Shown here piece by piece: positions 42,608 through 52,193 of a stretch of DNA of 64,000 bases. Below the pieces are notes generated by a model. It did not search any database and was not told the origin of the DNA. It saw nothing but the letters and a program-made list of their open reading frames with translations. Origin of the DNA: Roseinatronobacter bogoriensis DSM 18756 (GTDB lineage: Bacteria; Pseudomonadota; Alphaproteobacteria; Rhodobacterales; Rhodobacteraceae); contig NZ_SORN01000001.1 in NCBI RefSeq assembly GCF_004366635.1, positions 634,435 to 698,434 of the forward strand. The letters run 5' to 3'. Each line of letters starts with the position of its first letter. The stretch's first letter is position 1. The translations under genes and the position numbers were made by a program.

Positions 42608-45600
42608 ATGGTGCGGCAGGATATTTCGCTGAAAGATCGTTTCGACATCGGGAAAACACCCGTCTTGTTGAACGGCACGCAGGCGCTGGTGCGCCTGATG
42701 CTGCAACAGGCCGCGCGCGACCGCGCGGCGGGGCTGAACACGGCAGGCTATGTCACCGGCTATCGCGGCTCTCCCCTCGGAGCGGTGGACCAGCAGATGA
42801 CCCGCGCCAAAGACCTGCTTGAGGGGGCCAATATCCGCTTTCAGGAAGGGCTGAACGAAGACCTCGCCGCGACCGCGCTCTGGGGTAGCCAGCAGGCAGA
42901 ACTGCGCGGCGAAGGCCGTTTTGATGGCGTTTTCGGCCTGTGGTACGGCAAGGGGCCGGGGGTGGACCGCACAGGCGATGTGTTCCGCCATGCCAATATG
43001 GCGGGCACCTCACCGCATGGGGGTGTTCTGGCCGCAATGGGCGACGACCATACGGGCGAATCCTCGACAACCCTGCACCAATCCGACTGGGCAATGGTCG
43101 ATGCCTATATGCCGGTCCTGTCGCCCGCAGGCGTGCAGGAATTGCTTGATTACGGCCATTATGGCTATGCGCTGTCGCGCTATGCCGGGGTCTGGGTTGG
43201 CCTCAAGACCATGAAAGACACGGTCGAGGCAACCGCCGTGGTCGATGGCAATCCCCACCGGATGCAATTTGTCACGCCGGACATGGCCCTGCCCGAGGGC
43301 GGGCTGAATATCCGCCTTGTCGATACACCCGTTGCACAAGAAGCGCGCATGATCGACCACAAACGCTTCGCCGCCGAGGCCTTCAGCCGGGCCAACCGCA
43401 TGGACAAGCGCGTCTGGGGCAAGCCGGGGGCCAGGATCGGCTTTGTCGCCGCAGGCAAGAACTGGCTAGACCTTGTGCACGCGCTGTCGCTTCTGGGAAT
43501 AGGCGAGGAAGAGGCCGTGCGCCTCGGGGTGACCACCTACAAGATCGGCCAGACTTTCCCGCTTGATATGGACAGCTTCCATGACTGGGCCGAAGGGCTG
43601 GACCTGATTGTTGTCGTGGAAGAAAAGCGCAAACTGATCGAGGTGCAGGTCAAGGAAGCCATCTTTGATGACCGTCGCGGCCGACGCGTCTATGGCTGGC
43701 ACAAGGGCGACACTTGGGAAAACGGACGGCGGCTGGAACTCTTCCCCACGCGCTACGCCCTCGACCCGATCTGGATAGCCGAAAAGCTTGGTGAAATCCT
43801 GATCGAGGAAGGGCGCGGTACCGAGCGCGTGAAAGCAGGTCTGGCCATGCTGGCCGAAGCAAGGCGCGCCGATAACGCCAAGGATCTTGCCGCGCGTCTG
43901 CCCTATTACTGTTCGGGCTGCCCGCACAACACCTCGACCAAAGTGCCTGAGGGGCACCGCGCCTATGCGGGCATCGGCTGTCATTACATGGTGCAATGGA
44001 TGGACCGTAACACCGTGGGCTTTACCCAGATGGGCGGCGAGGGTGCGAACTGGATCGGCGAAGCGCCGTTTTCCACCCGTGATCATGTGTTCCAGAATCT
44101 GGGCGATGGCACCTATAACCATTCCGGCGTTCAGGCCATCCGCGCCGCCCTCGCAGCGGGCACCAATATCACCTACAAGATTCTTTATAACGACGCGGTC
44201 GCCATGACCGGTGGGCAAAAGAACGAAGGCGATCTGTCACCCTCTCAGATCGCGCATGAACTGGCCGCAATGGGCGTGGGCAAGATCGAGGTGGTGTTTG
44301 ACGAAAAGGAAGAACCCCACCGCGCCGATTTCCCGAAATCCGCAGGCTGGCACAAGCGCGCCGCGCTGGATCAGGTGCAAAAGGACTGCGCCGCCTATCA
44401 GGGCGTCTCGGCCATTGTCTATGTGCAGACCTGTGCCGCCGAAAAGCGCCGCCGCCGCAAGCGCGGCGAATTCCCCGACCCCGACACCCGCGTGTTCATC
44501 AATACAGATGTCTGCGAAGGATGTGGCGATTGCGGCGTGCAGTCGAATTGCGTCTCGATCGTACCAGTCGAGACCGAATTCGGGCGCAAACGCGCCATCG
44601 ACCAATCGTCTTGCAACAAGGATTATTCCTGCCTCAAGGGGTTCTGCCCGTCCTTCGTGACGCTGGAGGGGGCCAGGCCGCGACGCGCGGCAACCCGTTC
44701 GGTTGATCTGCCCGATCTGCCCGCGCCAATATTGCCACCGATAGAAGGCACGCATAACATCGTCATCACTGGTGTCGGCGGCACAGGCGTCGTGACCATT
44801 GGTGCGATTATCTCGATGGCGGCCCATCTAGATGGCAAGGGCGCTGGCATGATCGAAATGGCCGGGCTGGCCCAGAAAGGCGGCGCGGTGCATATCCATT
44901 GCCGCCTTGCCAACCAGCCAGACGATATCAGCGCCATTCGCGTCGCGGTGGGAGAGGCGCATTGCGTCATCGGCGGTGATCTGGTGGTCACCGCAGGCGC
45001 AAAAACCTTGGGCCTCATGCGCAGCGGCCAGACCGGCGCAGCCGTCAACAGCCACGAGATCGTGACCGGCGAATTCACCCGCAACACCGAATTCCGCATT
45101 CCGGGCGAAGACCTGCAAATCGCGCTTCAGGCGCGGCTGGGCGACAAGCTGCATCTGTTCGACTATTCGGAACTGGCCAAGCGGCTGCTGGGCGACAGCA
45201 TCTACTCGAACATGATCGCATTGGGGGCGGCATGGCAGATGGGGCTGGTGCCCCTCTCCGAAGCGGCCATTCTGCGCGCAATCGAGTTGAACAAGGCCGC
45301 GGTCGAGGGCAACACCCGCGCTTTCAGCCTGGGTCGCTGGTCTGTGGTCCACCCCAAGGCAGCGGCCAAGGCGCTGGCCGATACGGTCACGCAAAAGCCG
45401 CTCTCGCTGGACGAGAAAATCGCCCTGCGCGAACGCCATCTGGTGGCCTATCAGTCCAAGCGCCTTGCCAAACGCTACCGCAAGCTGGTCGATCAGGCCC
45501 CCGACCCACAGCTGCGCGCGGCCATCGCCAAGGGCTATCACAAGCTCCTGGCCTATAAGGATGAATACGAGGTCGCGCGCCTGCATCTGGACACGCTCGA

Positions 45601-46024
45601 CAAGGCCCGCGCAGAGTTTGAGGGCGATTTCACACCCCGCTTCCATCTGGCCGCGCCGCTTTTGGCGCGCCCCGGTCCCGATGGCCGCCCCGCAAAACGC
45701 AGCTATGGCCCTGCCATGCTGCGCGGCTTCAAGATCCTGTCCAGGCTCAAAGTCCTGCGCGCGACCCCGCTCGACCCGTTCGGCTATACGGCAGAGCGGC
45801 GCATGGAACGCCAGTTGATCCGCGACTATGAGGCACTGATCAAGGATCTCCTGCAAAACCTGAGCCCAGAAAACCACGCAATCGCCGTGGAACTGGCAGA
45901 ATTGCCGCTGCAAATTCGCGGCTTCGGGCCAGTCAAACACCGCAATGCCGCCGCCGCCGAACAGCGCCGCGCGGAACTCATGGCGCTGTTCCGGAACCCG
46001 CCCGCGCGCATGGCCGCCGAATAA
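42608..46024 (+). CDS. Indolepyruvate:ferredoxin oxidoreductase, fused alpha-beta type
   Basis: This 1138-residue protein fuses the IorA and IorB parts. The N-terminal region has a thiamine-diphosphate-enzyme pyrimidine domain (GYRGSPLGAVDQQM). The central part has GGEGANWIGEAPFS and the TPP-binding region NDAVAMTGGQKNEG, then a ferredoxin-like Cys cluster CEGCGDCGVQSNC. The C-terminal gamma domain starts ITGVGGTGVVTIG. It oxidatively decarboxylates aryl or branched 2-oxoacids to acyl-CoA with ferredoxin. The start at 42608 follows a GGGAGGT ribosome-binding site; earlier in-frame ATGs lack one. Confidence 0.9.
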   Translation: MVRQDISLKDRFDIGKTPVLLNGTQALVRLMLQQAARDRAAGLNTAGYVTGYRGSPLGAVDQQMTRAKDLLEGANIRFQEGLNEDLAATALWGSQQAELRGEGRFDGVFGLWYGKGPGVDRTGDVFRHANMAGTSPHGGVLAAMGDDHTGESSTTLHQSDWAMVDAYMPVLSPAGVQELLDYGHYGYALSRYAGVWVGLKTMKDTVEATAVVDGNPHRMQFVTPDMALPEGGLNIRLVDTPVAQEARMIDHKRFAAEAFSRANRMDKRVWGKPGARIGFVAAGKNWLDLVHALSLLGIGEEEAVRLGVTTYKIGQTFPLDMDSFHDWAEGLDLIVVVEEKRKLIEVQVKEAIFDDRRGRRVYGWHKGDTWENGRRLELFPTRYALDPIWIAEKLGEILIEEGRGTERVKAGLAMLAEARRADNAKDLAARLPYYCSGCPHNTSTKVPEGHRAYAGIGCHYMVQWMDRNTVGFTQMGGEGANWIGEAPFSTRDHVFQNLGDGTYNHSGVQAIRAALAAGTNITYKILYNDAVAMTGGQKNEGDLSPSQIAHELAAMGVGKIEVVFDEKEEPHRADFPKSAGWHKRAALDQVQKDCAAYQGVSAIVYVQTCAAEKRRRRKRGEFPDPDTRVFINTDVCEGCGDCGVQSNCVSIVPVETEFGRKRAIDQSSCNKDYSCLKGFCPSFVTLEGARPRRAATRSVDLPDLPAPILPPIEGTHNIVITGVGGTGVVTIGAIISMAAHLDGKGAGMIEMAGLAQKGGAVHIHCRLANQPDDISAIRVAVGEAHCVIGGDLVVTAGAKTLGLMRSGQTGAAVNSHEIVTGEFTRNTEFRIPGEDLQIALQARLGDKLHLFDYSELAKRLLGDSIYSNMIALGAAWQMGLVPLSEAAILRAIELNKAAVEGNTRAFSLGRWSVVHPKAAAKALADTVTQKPLSLDEKIALRERHLVAYQSKRLAKRYRKLVDQAPDPQLRAAIAKGYHKLLAYKDEYEVARLHLDTLDKARAEFEGDFTPRFHLAAPLLARPGPDGRPAKRSYGPAMLRGFKILSRLKVLRATPLDPFGYTAERRMERQLIRDYEALIKDLLQNLSPENHAIAVELAELPLQIRGFGPVKHRNAAAAEQRRAELMALFRNPPARMAAE

Positions 46025-46096
46025 GCGCAAACAGGCTGGATTTTCGCCCCTCGCCGCCTTATGCAGGGCGTAAGATATCGGGCTGGGGCAGGCGCA

Positions 46097-46909
46097 ATGG
46101 CAGTAGGCGTATTCGATTCGGGGCTGGGTGGCCTGACCGTGCTGGGCGCACTCAGCGCGCGCCTGCCGGATGTGCCCTTTGTCTATCTGGGCGACAATGC
46201 CCACACGCCCTATGGCGTGCGCGATGCCGAAGACATCTATACCCTGACCACCGCCGGGGTTGAACGGCTTTGGGACGAAGGGTGCGATCTGGTCATTCTG
46301 GCCTGCAACACGGCCTCTGCCGCCGCGCTCAAGCGGATGCAGGAAACATGGGTGCCCGCTGATAAGCGTGTTCTGGGCGTGTTCGTCCCCCTGATTGAGG
46401 CGCTGACCGAACGCCAATGGGGCGACAATTCCCCCCCGCGCGAAGTCGCCGTCAAGCATGTGGCGCTCTTCGCCACCCCTGCCACTGTCTCCAGCCGCGC
46501 CTTTCAGCGCGAACTGGCCTTCCGCGCCATCGGTGTCGATGTCGAGGCCCAGCCTTGCGGCGGTGTGGTCGATGCGATCGAACAGGGCGATATGCAATTG
46601 GCCGAGGCGCTGGTCCATTCCCATGTCGAGGCTCTGTTGCGCCGCATGCCCCGCCCGCAAGCGGCGGTGTTGGGCTGCACCCATTACCCGCTGGTCGAAC
46701 ATGCCTTCCGCGAAGCGCTCGGGCCATCGGTCGATGTCTATTCCCAGCCCGATCTTGTAGCGGCCAGCCTTGACGACTACCTCACCCGCCGCCCTGAAAT
46801 GCTGGGCGCGGGCCGCAACAGCCTGTTTCTGACAACAGGTGATCCGGTCAACGTCTCGCGCAAGGCCACGCAATTCCTGCGACGACAGATCGCCTTTCAA
46901 GCGGCCTGA
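46097..46909 (+). CDS. murI: Glutamate racemase MurI
   Basis: This 270-residue protein has the racemase motifs: AVGVFDSGLGGLTVL with the N-terminal Ser/Asp pair, LGDNAHTPYG, the first catalytic cysteine in ILACNTASAAA and the second in LGCTHYPLVEH. It makes D-glutamate for peptidoglycan. The start at 46097 gives the conserved N-terminus. Length is normal. Confidence 0.93.
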   Translation: MAVGVFDSGLGGLTVLGALSARLPDVPFVYLGDNAHTPYGVRDAEDIYTLTTAGVERLWDEGCDLVILACNTASAAALKRMQETWVPADKRVLGVFVPLIEALTERQWGDNSPPREVAVKHVALFATPATVSSRAFQRELAFRAIGVDVEAQPCGGVVDAIEQGDMQLAEALVHSHVEALLRRMPRPQAAVLGCTHYPLVEHAFREALGPSVDVYSQPDLVAASLDDYLTRRPEMLGAGRNSLFLTTGDPVNVSRKATQFLRRQIAFQAA

Positions 46910-46912
46910 GCC

Positions 46913-46945
46913 CATTTTCTTGCCTTAAATACTCCCCGCGCGGAG
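46913..46945 (+). repeat. Fragment of the Rhodobacterales-type intergenic repeat, copy B2
   Basis: After murI comes CCATTTTCTTGCCTTAAATACTCC, matching the first part of copies B1 and B3, followed by a short CCGCGCGG palindrome instead of the GGTGAATTGGG part. It separates murI from argC. Confidence 0.5.
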
Positions 46946-46996
46946 CGCATGGACCATATTCCACCCCGCGCCACGACTGTCAGAGAGACCTCACAG

Positions 46997-48025
46997 ATGA
47001 CCAAGAAAATCGCTATCCTCGGCGCTTCCGGCTATACCGGGGCGGAACTTGTCCGGCTGATATCGACCCATCCCGACATGGAAATCACGGCCCTTACCGG
47101 CGAGCGTAAGGCCGGCCTGCCCATGGCGCAGGTCTTCCCCTTCCTGCGCCATCTCGACCTGCCAGATCTGTGCCGGATCGAGGATGTGGATTTTGCGGGC
47201 ATTGATCTGGCCTTCTGCGCGCTGCCCCATGCGACCAGCCAGGCCGTGATCAAGGATTTGCCGCGCGATCTGAAAATCGTGGACCTGTCCGCCGATTTCC
47301 GGCTGCGCGATCCGGCCGCCTATGAGCAATGGTATGGCAAACCCCATGCTGCGCCGGAACTCCAGCGCGAGGCCGTCTATGGCCTGACCGAATTCTACCG
47401 CGAACAGATCCGTGCCGCGCGGCTGGTTGCAGGCACAGGCTGCAATGCCGCCACCGGGCAATATATCCTGCGCCCGCTGATCGAAGCTGGGGTGATTGAT
47501 CTGGACCGGATCATTCTGGACCTGAAATGCGGGGTCAGCGGGGCAGGGCGCGCGCTGAAGGAAAACCTGCTTCATGCCGAACTCTCCGAGGGGACGCAGG
47601 CCTATGCCGTGGGCGGAACGCATCGGCACTTGGGTGAATTCGATCAGGAATTCTCGGCGCTTGCCGGGCGCCCGGTGCATATCCAGTTCACCCCGCATCT
47701 GGTCCCGCTCAACCGCGGAATTCTGGCCACCGCCTGGCTGGATGGCGAGGCCGCGCGCCTTCACGAAGTTTTGCAGGCCCGGTATTGCGCTGAATCAATG
47801 ATTTGCGTGCTACCTTTTGGCACAACACCATCGACTCATGATGTGCGCGGTTCTAATTTCGTGCATATCGGTGTTGTTGGGGATCGCGTGCCCGGACGGG
47901 CGCTGGTGGTCGCTGCGCTGGACAACCTGTGCAAAGGGTCCAGCGGGCAGGCCATCCAGAACGCGAACTTGATGCTGGGATTGGACGAGGCGGCAGGTCT
48001 GATGGGCGCGCCGCTCTTTCCGTGA
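46997..48025 (+). CDS. argC: N-acetyl-gamma-glutamyl-phosphate reductase ArgC
   Basis: This 342-residue reductase has an N-terminal dinucleotide motif ILGASGYTGAELVRL, the catalytic cysteine in VAGTGCNAATGQYIL and the histidine region AVGGTHRHLGEFDQEF. It reduces N-acetylglutamyl phosphate in arginine biosynthesis. The start at 46997 is chosen because the Rossmann motif begins a few residues later. ccmE follows after 12 bp, a linkage usual in this group. Confidence 0.95.
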   Translation: MTKKIAILGASGYTGAELVRLISTHPDMEITALTGERKAGLPMAQVFPFLRHLDLPDLCRIEDVDFAGIDLAFCALPHATSQAVIKDLPRDLKIVDLSADFRLRDPAAYEQWYGKPHAAPELQREAVYGLTEFYREQIRAARLVAGTGCNAATGQYILRPLIEAGVIDLDRIILDLKCGVSGAGRALKENLLHAELSEGTQAYAVGGTHRHLGEFDQEFSALAGRPVHIQFTPHLVPLNRGILATAWLDGEAARLHEVLQARYCAESMICVLPFGTTPSTHDVRGSNFVHIGVVGDRVPGRALVVAALDNLCKGSSGQAIQNANLMLGLDEAAGLMGAPLFP

Positions 48026-48037
48026 AACGAGGATGAT

Positions 48038-48505
48038 ATGAAGAGCCTGAAGAAAACCCGCCGTATCCAGATTATCGCGGTTGCCGCTGTGGCACTGACC
48101 CTGTCCACATTGCTGATCGGTTACGCCATGCGTGACGGGATCAATTTCTTCCGCTCTCCGTCACAGGTTGTGGCCGAACCGCCCGCCCCGACAGAGGTGT
48201 TTCGCATCGGTGGGCTGGTTGTTCCCGGCTCTATCGTGCGTGGGCAGTCCGATACAGTCCGTTTCCATGTCACCGACGGCCCCGCAATGGTCGAAGTGCA
48301 TTACCGTGGCATCCTGCCCGACCTGTTTTCCGAGAATGAAGGCATGGTCGGCACGGGTCGCCTGATTGACGGTGTGTTTCAGGCCAGCGAAATCCTTGCC
48401 AAACATGACGAGACATATATGCCGCGCGAAGTGATGGAAGCCTTGCGCGAGCAGGGCGAATGGCGCGGCCCGGACCCCCAAAGCCTGCCAGAGCCGCAAA
48501 CCTGA
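48038..48505 (+). CDS. ccmE: Cytochrome c maturation heme chaperone CcmE
   Basis: This 155-residue protein has an N-terminal signal anchor (RRIQIIAVAAVALTLSTLLIGYAM) and an OB-fold periplasmic domain ending in LAKHDETYMP, where the histidine forms the covalent bond to heme. CcmE passes heme to the CcmF/CcmH lyase. In relatives ccmF and ccmH follow directly; here that block is present but inverted, 212 bp downstream. Confidence 0.95.
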   Translation: MKSLKKTRRIQIIAVAAVALTLSTLLIGYAMRDGINFFRSPSQVVAEPPAPTEVFRIGGLVVPGSIVRGQSDTVRFHVTDGPAMVEVHYRGILPDLFSENEGMVGTGRLIDGVFQASEILAKHDETYMPREVMEALREQGEWRGPDPQSLPEPQT

Positions 48506-48717
48506 ATATTGCGCAACTGCGGCCATCGGCGATGTGGTTTGTCGCGTGGCGACGTAACTTGCATAGCGCAGGCCGCATCGCTCCAGGGGCTTCCCTAACC
48601 TTCATGAGTGCGGCGATCTTTGGTGTTCGATAAGCGCAACTGACTGGCGGTCTGGACCCGCCAATCAAAGATTTTCAACGCAAGATTCGTCTTGAAAAGG
48701 GGCTGCTGGAAAAACTC

Positions 48718-49494
48718 TCAGCGCCCCTCGAAACTTGCAGGCCGCTTTTCCAGAAACGCCAGAACGCCTTCCTGAAAGTCACGAGTCTTGCCCGCTTCGG
48801 CTTGTAGTTTGGCTTCCAGCACAAGTTGCCCGTCCAACGTGTTGGCAAGGCTGGCGCGCAGGGCTTTGCGAATGTTGCGATAGGCCACAGTCGGCCCCTC
48901 GGCCAAGGCCCGTGCGCGCGCCATCCATGCCGCTTCAAAGCGTGCATCTTCCGCCATTTCCCAAATCATGCCCAGCTCGACCGCCTGCTGCGCGCTGATC
49001 TTTTCGGCAAACAGCATCGCGCCCATGGCGCGGGCAAAACCGATCTGGCGCGGCAGAAACCATGTGCCGCCCGCATCGGGGATCAGCCCGATCCGGCTGA
49101 ATGCCTGGATGAAACTGGCCGATTGCGCCGCAATCACCACATCCGCCGCCAGCGCCAGATTGGCCCCGGCCCCTGCCGCAGACCCATTGACCGCCGCTAT
49201 CACGGGCACAGGCGCGTCATATATCGCGCGCAACATCGGCTCGTATTCTTCGCGCAGGGTGCGTTCCAGATCGATCTGCGCGGCATTGCCCCCGTCACCC
49301 AGATCCTGCCCGGAACAAAACGCCCGCCCATTGCCCGTCAGCACCAGAACCCGTGTGCGCGCGCCCAAATCCTTCAGCGCGTGGGTCAGTTCTGCGCGCA
49401 TCTGCTTGTTCAAGGCGTTCATCACATCAGGGCGGTTCAGGGTAATCACCCCGATCCCCTCCTGATGACGGGCAAGCAGCGTTTCATAATCCAT
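48718..49494 (-). CDS. Enoyl-CoA hydratase/isomerase family protein
   Basis: This 258-residue crotonase-fold protein has LNRPDVMNALNKQMRAEL at the N-terminus, the oxyanion-hole segment FCSGQDLGDGG and the second one VNGSAAGAGANLALAADVVIA. The sequence resembles PaaG-like 2-(1,2-epoxy-1,2-dihydrophenyl)acetyl-CoA isomerases. No other paa gene is nearby, so the substrate is open. It lies 69 bp after ccmH on the same strand, the usual neighbour order of ccmF-ccmH-echA. Confidence 0.82.
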   Translation of the reverse strand: MDYETLLARHQEGIGVITLNRPDVMNALNKQMRAELTHALKDLGARTRVLVLTGNGRAFCSGQDLGDGGNAAQIDLERTLREEYEPMLRAIYDAPVPVIAAVNGSAAGAGANLALAADVVIAAQSASFIQAFSRIGLIPDAGGTWFLPRQIGFARAMGAMLFAEKISAQQAVELGMIWEMAEDARFEAAWMARARALAEGPTVAYRNIRKALRASLANTLDGQLVLEAKLQAEAGKTRDFQEGVLAFLEKRPASFEGR

Positions 49495-49563
49495 GCATAT
49501 TCTCCGACATTTTGCTGCATCATCATACCGTGCAGCGCTGCCGGGAAAAGCCCGGACGGTGCG

Positions 49564-50028
49564 TCAGTCTTTCAGAAGTTCTTTCAGCCGCTTCTCTTCC
49601 TCCGCACTCAGCCCGCCCTTTGTCGGTTCGGGCGCGCTGCCGCGCTGGCGCAGATACAGCCCTGCCGACAGCATCGCGATCAGAAACAGAACCGGCGCTG
49701 CAACCCACAGGATGATATTCACCCCATCCGTGGTGGGGCGCAGCAGCACATATTCACCGTAACGCTCAACGATGAAGGACATCACCTCTGTATCGCTATC
49801 CCCCTCGACCAGCCGTTCGCGCACCAGCAGGCGCATGTCGCGCGCCAGATCCGCGTTGGATTCGTCGATGGACTCGTTGCGGCACACCAGACAGCGCAGC
49901 CCAGCCGAAATATCGCGCGCCCGCGATTCCAGAACCGGGTCATCCAGAATCTCATCCGGCTGCACGGCCCAGGTTGGGCTGGCCAAGGCGATCAGGACCG
50001 TTGCGAGGAGCAGGCGAAATCTCATCAT
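49564..50028 (-). CDS. ccmH: Cytochrome c maturation protein CcmH
   Basis: This 154-residue protein has a signal peptide (MMRFRLLLATVLIALASPTWA), the thiol motif RCLVCRN that reduces apocytochrome cysteines, and a C-terminal membrane helix (IILWVAAPVLFLIAMLSAGLYL). It is the short alphaproteobacterial CcmH/CcmL. It overlaps ccmF by 4 bp. Confidence 0.94.
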   Translation of the reverse strand: MMRFRLLLATVLIALASPTWAVQPDEILDDPVLESRARDISAGLRCLVCRNESIDESNADLARDMRLLVRERLVEGDSDTEVMSFIVERYGEYVLLRPTTDGVNIILWVAAPVLFLIAMLSAGLYLRQRGSAPEPTKGGLSAEEEKRLKELLKD

Positions 50029-51998
50029 TCCGCCGGCACCGCATTAGGCCGCGTGCGCTCTGCGCCCGCGGCAATCCTGTAGCGTCGGTCTGACAGGCTG
50101 AAAATTCCGCCCAGCGCCATCAGGAAACACCCGAACCACAGCCAGTTGGCAAATGGCTTGATATAGGTGCGCACCGCCCAGCCCCCGTTATCCTGCGGAT
50201 CGCCCAAGGTGATATACAGGTCGCGGTGGATTTTATAGTCAATCGCCGCTTCGGTCGTGGGCATGCCTGCAATCGGATAAAACCGCTTTTCGGGCTGCAA
50301 GGTGGTGATCAGGCGCCCGTCGCGATAGGCCTCCAGCGTCCCCATGGTCGAAACGTAATTCGGCCCCTGAACACGGTCCACAGAGGTCAGGGTCAGCGTA
50401 TAGCCGCCCTTGTCGAAACTCTCGCCAATCTGGACAACGCGAATATCCTCGGTTTCCCAGCCCACCAGCGCGGCGACGGCAAAGATGGAAATTCCAAGCC
50501 CACTATGCGCTGTGAACTTGCCCCAATCCGCACGCGGCAGGCGCGACAGCCGTTTCATCCGGTTGCCTATCGCGCCACGTCCGGTTCTGCTCCAGATATC
50601 AGCGAGTGACCCCAGAACCACCCATAGCCCAAGCGCCAGTCCGATCGGCACCAGCGGCGAATTGCCGGTTTGCAGCGCCCATGTCAGCGCGCCCATCGCC
50701 ACCGAAAACGCTGCAAGCCCCCAAAGCGGGCGCATCGTGCGCGTCAGGTTTCCGCGCTTCCACGGCAGCATTGCCCCGATCGGCAAGACCATCGCCAACG
50801 CCACCATGAAGGGGGTGAAGGCCATGTTGAAGAAGGGCGGGCCCACCGACAACACGCGGTCAAACAGCATCTCGGCCACAAGCGGCCACATGGTTCCGAT
50901 AAAGATCACGAAAGACGACACCGCCAGCAGTACATTATTGATCACCAATGCAGACTCGCGGCTCACCGTTGCAAAGACACCCTTTGCTTCCAGCACCGGG
51001 GCGCGGAGGGCGAACAGCGTCAGCGCACCGCCCATGAACGCAGCCAGAATCATCAGGATGAACACACCGCGCTCGGGGTCCATTGCAAACGCATGAACCG
51101 AGGTCAGCAGCCCAGAACGCACGATAAATGTACCCATCAACGAGAAGCCGAAGCCCAGAATTGCCAGCAGGATTGTCCAGCTTTTCAGCGTTTCGCGCTT
51201 TTCCACCACGATGGCGGAATGCAGCAGCGCTGCGGCAAACAGCCAGGGCATCAGGCTGGCATTTTCCACCGGGTCCCAGAACCAGAACCCGCCCCAGCCA
51301 AGCTCGTAATAGGCCCACCAGGACCCGGTTGCGATGCCGATGGTCAGAAACACCCAGGCCGCCAGCGTCCAGGGCCGCACCCAGCGCCCCCAGGCCGCAT
51401 CAACGCGCCCTTCGATCAGCGCGGCCACCGCAAAGCTGAACGCCATCGAAAGCCCCACATAGCCCAGGTACAGAAACGGCGGGTGGAAGGCGAGGCCGGG
51501 GTCTTGCAGCAGCGGGTTCAGGTCGGTGCCGTCAAAGGGCGGAAATTCCAGCCGCGTAAACGGGTTGGATGTGAAGATCGTAAACGCCATGAAGGCCGCC
51601 GTGATGCCCGATTGCACCGCCAGCACCCGCGCTTGCAGGCTGGCAGGCAGGTTGCCCCCGAACCACGCCGCCGACGCACCAAACAGCGCAAGGATCAGCA
51701 CCCAGAGCAGCAACGAGCCCTCATGGTTCCCCCAGACCCCGGAAATCTTGTAGATCAATGGCTTGAGCGTGTGGGAATTGTCCACGACCAGCTTGACCGA
51801 GAAATCCGACACCAGAAAGGCATAGGTCAGCGCGGCATAGCTGAAAGCCACCAGCAGGAACTGGACGGTGGCCATAGGGTTGGCCACAACCATCCAGTCG
51901 CGCCACCCTTTATGGGCACCGACCAGCGGAATTACGGTTTGGGCCAGTGCCACGGCAAAGGCCAGAATCAGGGCGAAATGTCCGAGTTCTATAATCAT
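50025..51998 (-). CDS. ccmF: Heme lyase subunit CcmF
   Basis: This 657-residue membrane protein has about 15 hydrophobic segments and the tryptophan-rich heme-handling motif WGGFWFWDPVENASLMPW. The VWGNHEGSLLLWVL segment is also characteristic. The start at 51998 is set by the conserved N-terminus (MIIELGHFALILAF). It ligates heme from CcmE to apocytochromes with CcmH. Length is normal for CcmF. Confidence 0.95.
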   Translation of the reverse strand: MIIELGHFALILAFAVALAQTVIPLVGAHKGWRDWMVVANPMATVQFLLVAFSYAALTYAFLVSDFSVKLVVDNSHTLKPLIYKISGVWGNHEGSLLLWVLILALFGASAAWFGGNLPASLQARVLAVQSGITAAFMAFTIFTSNPFTRLEFPPFDGTDLNPLLQDPGLAFHPPFLYLGYVGLSMAFSFAVAALIEGRVDAAWGRWVRPWTLAAWVFLTIGIATGSWWAYYELGWGGFWFWDPVENASLMPWLFAAALLHSAIVVEKRETLKSWTILLAILGFGFSLMGTFIVRSGLLTSVHAFAMDPERGVFILMILAAFMGGALTLFALRAPVLEAKGVFATVSRESALVINNVLLAVSSFVIFIGTMWPLVAEMLFDRVLSVGPPFFNMAFTPFMVALAMVLPIGAMLPWKRGNLTRTMRPLWGLAAFSVAMGALTWALQTGNSPLVPIGLALGLWVVLGSLADIWSRTGRGAIGNRMKRLSRLPRADWGKFTAHSGLGISIFAVAALVGWETEDIRVVQIGESFDKGGYTLTLTSVDRVQGPNYVSTMGTLEAYRDGRLITTLQPEKRFYPIAGMPTTEAAIDYKIHRDLYITLGDPQDNGGWAVRTYIKPFANWLWFGCFLMALGGIFSLSDRRYRIAAGAERTRPNAVPAE

Positions 51999-52193
51999 GA
52001 ATCTGCTTCTAGCCCAAACTGCGCGGCTGGCAAATACCCTAGATGCATCAGGGGCGCGGCCTTCGGTCACAGATTGGTCAGCTGTGCCAAGGCGCGCGCG
52101 GCCTTGTCCTTTGGTCGCATTTGCCGCGATGCGGGCTTGACCCTGTGGCGCGTGCAGGCCAGCCTTGCCCCAGTCCATGTGAAGGGAGCAGAC

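Noticed and set aside
44828..46915. Long minus-strand open frame (695 codons) opposite the indolepyruvate oxidoreductase and murI
   Set aside because: It is antisense to two clearly coding genes, has no recognisable motif or ribosome-binding site, and is the expected by-product of GC-rich codon use.
50670..52193. Long plus-strand extension upstream of moxR (to 812 codons in total)
   Set aside because: The extra part is antisense to ccmF. The moxR start at 52194 has a ribosome-binding site and the normal family N-terminus.
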